Source: Cenococcum geophilum 1.58 (Eukaryota > Ascomycota > Dothideomycetes > Gloniales > Gloniaceae). From it: a stretch of 64,000 bases of DNA. The position numbers and the translations under genes were made by a program. This document shows positions 60,231 to 64,000 of the stretch, piece by piece. Numbering within the stretch: the first letter of the stretch is position 1; the number at the start of each line of letters is the position of its first letter. Below the pieces are notes generated by a model. That model had not been told where the DNA came from. It made no database searches and saw nothing but the letters and a program-made list of their open reading frames with translations. The stretch covers positions 1,871,715-1,935,714 of the forward strand of contig KV748187.1 in NCBI GenBank assembly GCA_001692895.1, given 5' to 3'.

Positions 60231-61974
60231 TTATACATCAGCAAAATGTTTATGCCTCCTGACAGTACTGACAGCTCCTGACAGCTCCTGTCAGGGCTGT
60301 CAGGAGCTCCAGGAGACACTTACACTCGGCATCCTGTCAGGAACCTGTCAGGAGGTCGCCCGACCACCAGGACACCAGGACCTCCAGGACCTCTAGGACT
60401 CCAGGACCTCCAGGACCATCAGACCATCAGGACCATCAGGACAACAATAAAAATTCTAGATTAAAAATAAGGTATATTAACACTCCAGTATTGCAGCTAG
60501 TCAAAATACAAATTAATTTAATTATATATAATCTAAATAATCCAAATCAATCTCTCCTGTCTACCGCCTGTGTCTGTCATGGAGCTCTACTCGGGCGTCG
60601 GGCGATCGACTAAGGAGCCTCTCGCGAGGCTCCAAATCGTCGATCGGCGGTGTTCCCGATGATCCGCCGGGCCGGCTGATTCCTAAACTAGGCCTAGTGC
60701 CTGCCTGCCTGCCTCGCCTGCCTGCTGCCTGCCTGCCTGTCTGCCTGTCCTACCTTCTGCCTGTCTGTCCTGTCGTGCCCACCTGTCTATCCTACCTGTC
60801 TGTATCTGTAATTCGGGAGAGTCGGCCGATCGAAGGCTCTGCTTATCGATTGCGATTAATTGTTATAATCGAATCGTTCTCCATGGGTTCGTTGGCTGTA
60901 CATTTTGAACGGTGTCGCCGTGCCTCCCTAGGAGCCTGGATTCGATTTGATTCGTAATAGGCTATCGGCTCTGGTTCGATTCGATCCGATCGATCGAATC
61001 GATCGTGGTGTTCGCTGGCTGGTCGTTCGAACGATTATCGTCTGGTTCTGACGACGGTCCTCTCCTACTTGCCTGCCTACCTGCCTGCCTACCTACCTAC
61101 TACCTGCCTGCCTGTGTCAGTATCTGATTAATTCGGGAGAGGTCGCCTGATCGAAGGCTCTAATTGATCCAGGTCGTTCTCTATGGCCCGTTCGCTAGCT
61201 GTACATTCGAACGGTAGTCGTCTAGGGTGCTCCCTAGGCCTTGATACGATCGGTAATGGCTAATATCAAATTCGATTAATCGATCAATGAATCGTTCGTG
61301 GTCTCGCTAGCTGGTTGTTCGAAAGGTTGTCGTCTAGTTCTTGTAACGGTCGTCTGGTTCTGGCGACGGTCGTCTGGTTTTGGCGACGGTCCTCTACTGG
61401 CTGCCTTCTTAGTGCCTCCTAAGGGAGGATGTAAGGAGGGTAAAGAATGGGGTGACTGCAAAGGGGTAACTTAGCAGAGGCACGTGTAGGCTATTTGGGA
61501 TAGCGGGGGACGATAGTACTGTATGTCGCGCGCACGCGCACATAGGGTCGTGTCGCATTAGGGGGGAGGATTCCATTAGGGGGTATCACAGTGGGGAGGG
61601 TGTCGCATTGGGGGGTGTCTTAAGGGGTGTGCATAGGAGGTGTCGGGGGGGGGTTAGGAGGGGTGTCGCTTAGGGGTATCCTGTCAGGAACCTGACAGGA
61701 CGATTAGGAAAATTAAGATCCTACCAGGAGCCTGTTAGGAACGATTAGGAAATACTAGTTTCCTATTAGGACCCTAACAGGACCATAAGAGGACGATTAG
61801 GAAATTAAAGATCCTGCTAGGAGCCTATTAGGACGATTAGGACAATCAGGAAAATTAAAATCCTGCCAGGAGCCTGCCAGGAGCCTACTAGGACGATCAG
61901 GACCTTTAGGAAAGTCAAAATCCTGTCAGGAGGCCTCCAGGATCTTGGCACCCTAATAAAATGCTAATGTATAA
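60231..61974. mobile_element. 1.74-kb GC-rich repeat island, probable TIR element
   Basis: Bounded by TTATACATCAGCA and the inverted TGCTAATGTATAA (one mismatch). It is not RIP-mutated, although the gypsy integrase on either side is. Contents: CCTGTCAGG palindromes and a CAGGACCTC minisatellite on the left (60.26-60.44 kb). The centre (60.69-61.5 kb) shares its motif order with 33.3-33.96 kb: CCTG arrays, GATCGAATCGATCG, CTGGCGACGGTCGTCTGG, GGCAGAGGCACGTGTAG. On the right are dispersed AGGACGATTAGGA / CCTGCCAGGAGCC repeats (61.68-61.94 kb). No convincing coding frame. Confidence 0.7.
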
Positions 61975-62590
61975 GAGGTCTTCCTATATACGCATATTCT
62001 ATATACTTAAACGTATTTTTATATATAGTTATACATTATAGGCTAGTAATATACTTATTAAATAATCTTATAGTTCTTTATATAGTTAGGATACCCTACT
62101 ATAGGGGAATCGTATACAAATTCGAGTATCTTAAATCGTAAGGGTTTGGAATTTAGGACTATTATCTTCTATTAATAGTATAACTAATTATTACAGATTT
62201 CGCATTTAGCGAGTGTAATATCCTTATATTGCCGTTTCCCTATTTAAATTACTTTTATTATATCTACTATCGAAGGGTTATTCTTATATTTATGCTCTAT
62301 TAATTTATTAATTTCTATATCCTACTTATTAATTTCTAATTTATTCCTATTAAGCTCCGTATTTAGAAATATAGGGCGTAGTTTCTTAAAGCATTTAGGG
62401 GGTAGTAAAATTTATAATCCATTTATTAGAGGCATTTATAGGTAAGTTCTATAATTATTATATTAATAAGTTAGGCTTCTAATTAAGTTTACTAGGTCGG
62501 TATATAATTTTAAAGTTAAATTATAAAAGGTATTTAGCCTAATAAATTTAGCACTATATTAATTGCTTTATAGTTATAAAGTACTATAGG

Positions 62591-62906
62591 GACCATAGAA
62601 AGTAAAAGGACAGAAATAAACTACAAATAGGACAGGGACAGGCGTTAGGATTACTTTTATTTCAATTTTTTTCTACTATTTTCCTACCGTTTTCTCACTA
62701 CCTAATAGTTGCTAGCAACCTAGTATTTACTAGGAAGCTGTAAATCCCTAATTTAGGGATTTATAAACTACTAGGACATAGCNACTAGTANATNTTAAGC
62801 TGCCTANAAAGGATTCNTGTATATAGAACTATAGCGCCATAGCCTAGAGGCTGCATGCGCAGTATTGTACGTAGTATAATACAATGGATATAAAAAATAA
62901 AAATAA
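62591..62906 (+). mobile_element. 316-bp SINE-like retroposon with A-rich tail, 13-bp TSD
   Basis: AAAGTACTATAGG (62578-62590) and AAAGTACTACAGG (62907-62919) flank it; the one difference is a CpA-to-TpA change. The 3' end is A-rich (ATAAAAAATAAAAATAA). It contains a 20-bp perfect palindrome (AAATCCCTAATTAGGGATTT type). No clear Pol III A/B boxes were seen. Confidence 0.65.
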
Positions 62907-63840
62907 AAAGTACTACAGGTTTTTATAGTCCATTAATACGCGTATTAAATATAATAATCCTTTAAGTTTTAGACGCCATTATTTAAAGTATCTAATAATT
63001 ATAAGTAGTTCCTTATTATATATCTTATAGTTTAATTTAATAGGGGTAAGTTTCTAAAAAAGAAAGGCTACTAGGCGTAGCTTGCCGTTTTTATTATATT
63101 ATAATAATACTCCTCCTAGTGTATAATTAGATAAGTCTATTTTAATAATATATTTAAGGTCCAAGTTAAAGTAGGTAAGAATTAAAGCAGTTATAAAATA
63201 ATATTTTAGTTTATTAAAAGATTATATATATTTAATAGTCTATTTAAATCTTATATTCTTCCTTATTAAGTTTACTAATAGTTAAATAATTTTTAAGAAG
63301 TAATTAATAAATTAATAATAGAAATTTGCGAATCCTAGAAATCCTTAAATATCTTATATACTACTAGGACTTTTCTAGTTTATAATTATAGCAATTTTCT
63401 TAAGGTCTATTTTAATTCCGTTACGGGATATAATTAGGCCTAAGTATATAACTTTAAACGTATAGAACTTGCATTTCTTAATATTATATTATAAGTCCGC
63501 GTCTTACAAGCACTTAAGGACCATTTAGATATGCTTTTAATGCTTAGAAAGTAAAGATAAATAAATTAAGATATTATTAATATACACAGTAATAAATATA
63601 TTAAAGAATTCGCGAAGTATATTATTAACGTATTACTAAAACGTACTAGGACCGTTCTTTATACTAAGTAGTATTACTAAGTATTTAAAAAGTCCCTATT
63701 ATATATAGAAAGCTATATACTTCTTATCTTTTTCATAAATATAGATTTAATTAAAGGTAGTGACTACGTTAAGCTTTATAAAGTATTATACTTTCGCTAA
63801 ATTAACATAACTAAAAAAAAAGGAGCTCTTGCTGCACCTG

Positions 63841-64000
63841 GCCTAAAAAGACCAAAACTAACCAAAAGAACCCTGAAAAACACCTAGAGAATCCCCCTAA
63901 GATGCATGCATCGCAGGGGAGGNACACNTNNAANGACNGTNGCTCNCACTCGCGCGCGACCGCTAGAACTACGCCTAGTAATGGCCCTCTATAATAAAGA
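63841..64000. other. Non-RIP sequence with ambiguous bases at window end
   Basis: Composition changes abruptly after an A-run at about 63816-63825 to CpA-rich DNA with many N calls. Probably the edge of another inserted element. It cannot be identified from this fragment. Confidence 0.35.

Larger units (their letters stand above)
60109..63840 (-). mobile_element. Ty3/gypsy retrotransposon, 5' part (RT, integrase N-terminus), minus strand
   Basis: Continuation of the gypsy at 36.5-37.9 kb. Reading leftward: RT (TVYINNILIYLS at about 63595-63560, YIDD changed to YINN; KKCKFYTFKVIYLGLIISRNGIKI, about 63480-63400). Then the integrase zinc region (DSPIVGYPNYIKNY, about 62110-62065) and the start of the integrase core (DILINFIVNLLNSNRFINIIVV, about 60178-60113). 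Two later insertions split it (60231-61974 and 62591-62906). Several N bases lie at 62783-62818. Confidence 0.75.

Noticed and set aside
14338..63840. Novel host gene cluster within the AT-rich block
   Set aside because: Every recognisable domain (RT, integrase, RNase H, APE, DDE, YR) is transposon-derived and broken by RIP-type stops.

Overview
The window comes from a filamentous ascomycete (Pezizomycotina). Evidence: short GT-AG introns of 49-98 nt, an ascomycete SdhB, a HET-type fragment, and long AT-rich tracts in which CpA/TpG is depleted and transposon reading frames are full of TAA/TAG, the signature of repeat-induced point mutation (RIP). The reconstructed SdhB puts the residues known as P225, N230 and H272 in Botrytis cinerea at exactly those numbers. 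That hints at Leotiomycetes but does not prove it.

Layout. 1-1.8 kb: AT-rich repeat remnants with a small TIR element and tandem repeats. 1.9-13.4 kb: ordinary gene-bearing DNA. In order: a truncated HET-type fragment (-), a 63-aa membrane protein gene (-), a 924-aa TPR/MYND/SET-like gene (+), a decayed aminoglycoside-phosphotransferase-like pseudogene (-), a four-exon succinate dehydrogenase iron-sulfur subunit gene (-) and, divergent from it, an intronless HAD-family phosphatase-like gene (+). 14.3-64 kb: I recognise no host gene. This is RIP-mutated transposon sequence with several layers of insertion.

The transposon block resolves into units through target-site duplications (TSDs). A copia element (14.3-19.7 kb) carries a solo LTR. 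It is followed by a LINE (about 19.85-23.1 kb), a pogo/Fot1-like DNA transposon split by a second solo LTR of the same family, a plus-strand gypsy remnant and a minus-strand gypsy. The minus-strand gypsy is interrupted by another solo LTR and by a 2,073-bp TIR element packed with minisatellites. A further minus-strand gypsy (36.5-37.9 and 60.1-63.8 kb) has its integrase split by a 22.2-kb copia element with matching 5-bp TSDs. That copia contains a LINE with a 14-bp TSD. The LINE contains a full-length copia (itself holding an 848-bp retroposon with a 17-bp TSD) and a tyrosine-recombinase retrotransposon with A1...B1-A2-B2 split direct repeats. This gives five insertion layers in one locus.

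The elements look inactive: catalytic or coding residues are hit by G-to-A or C-to-T changes. Few genes here work together. sdhB and the HAD gene share a 474-bp divergent promoter region. All calls come from reading the sequence by eye; no similarity search was run.
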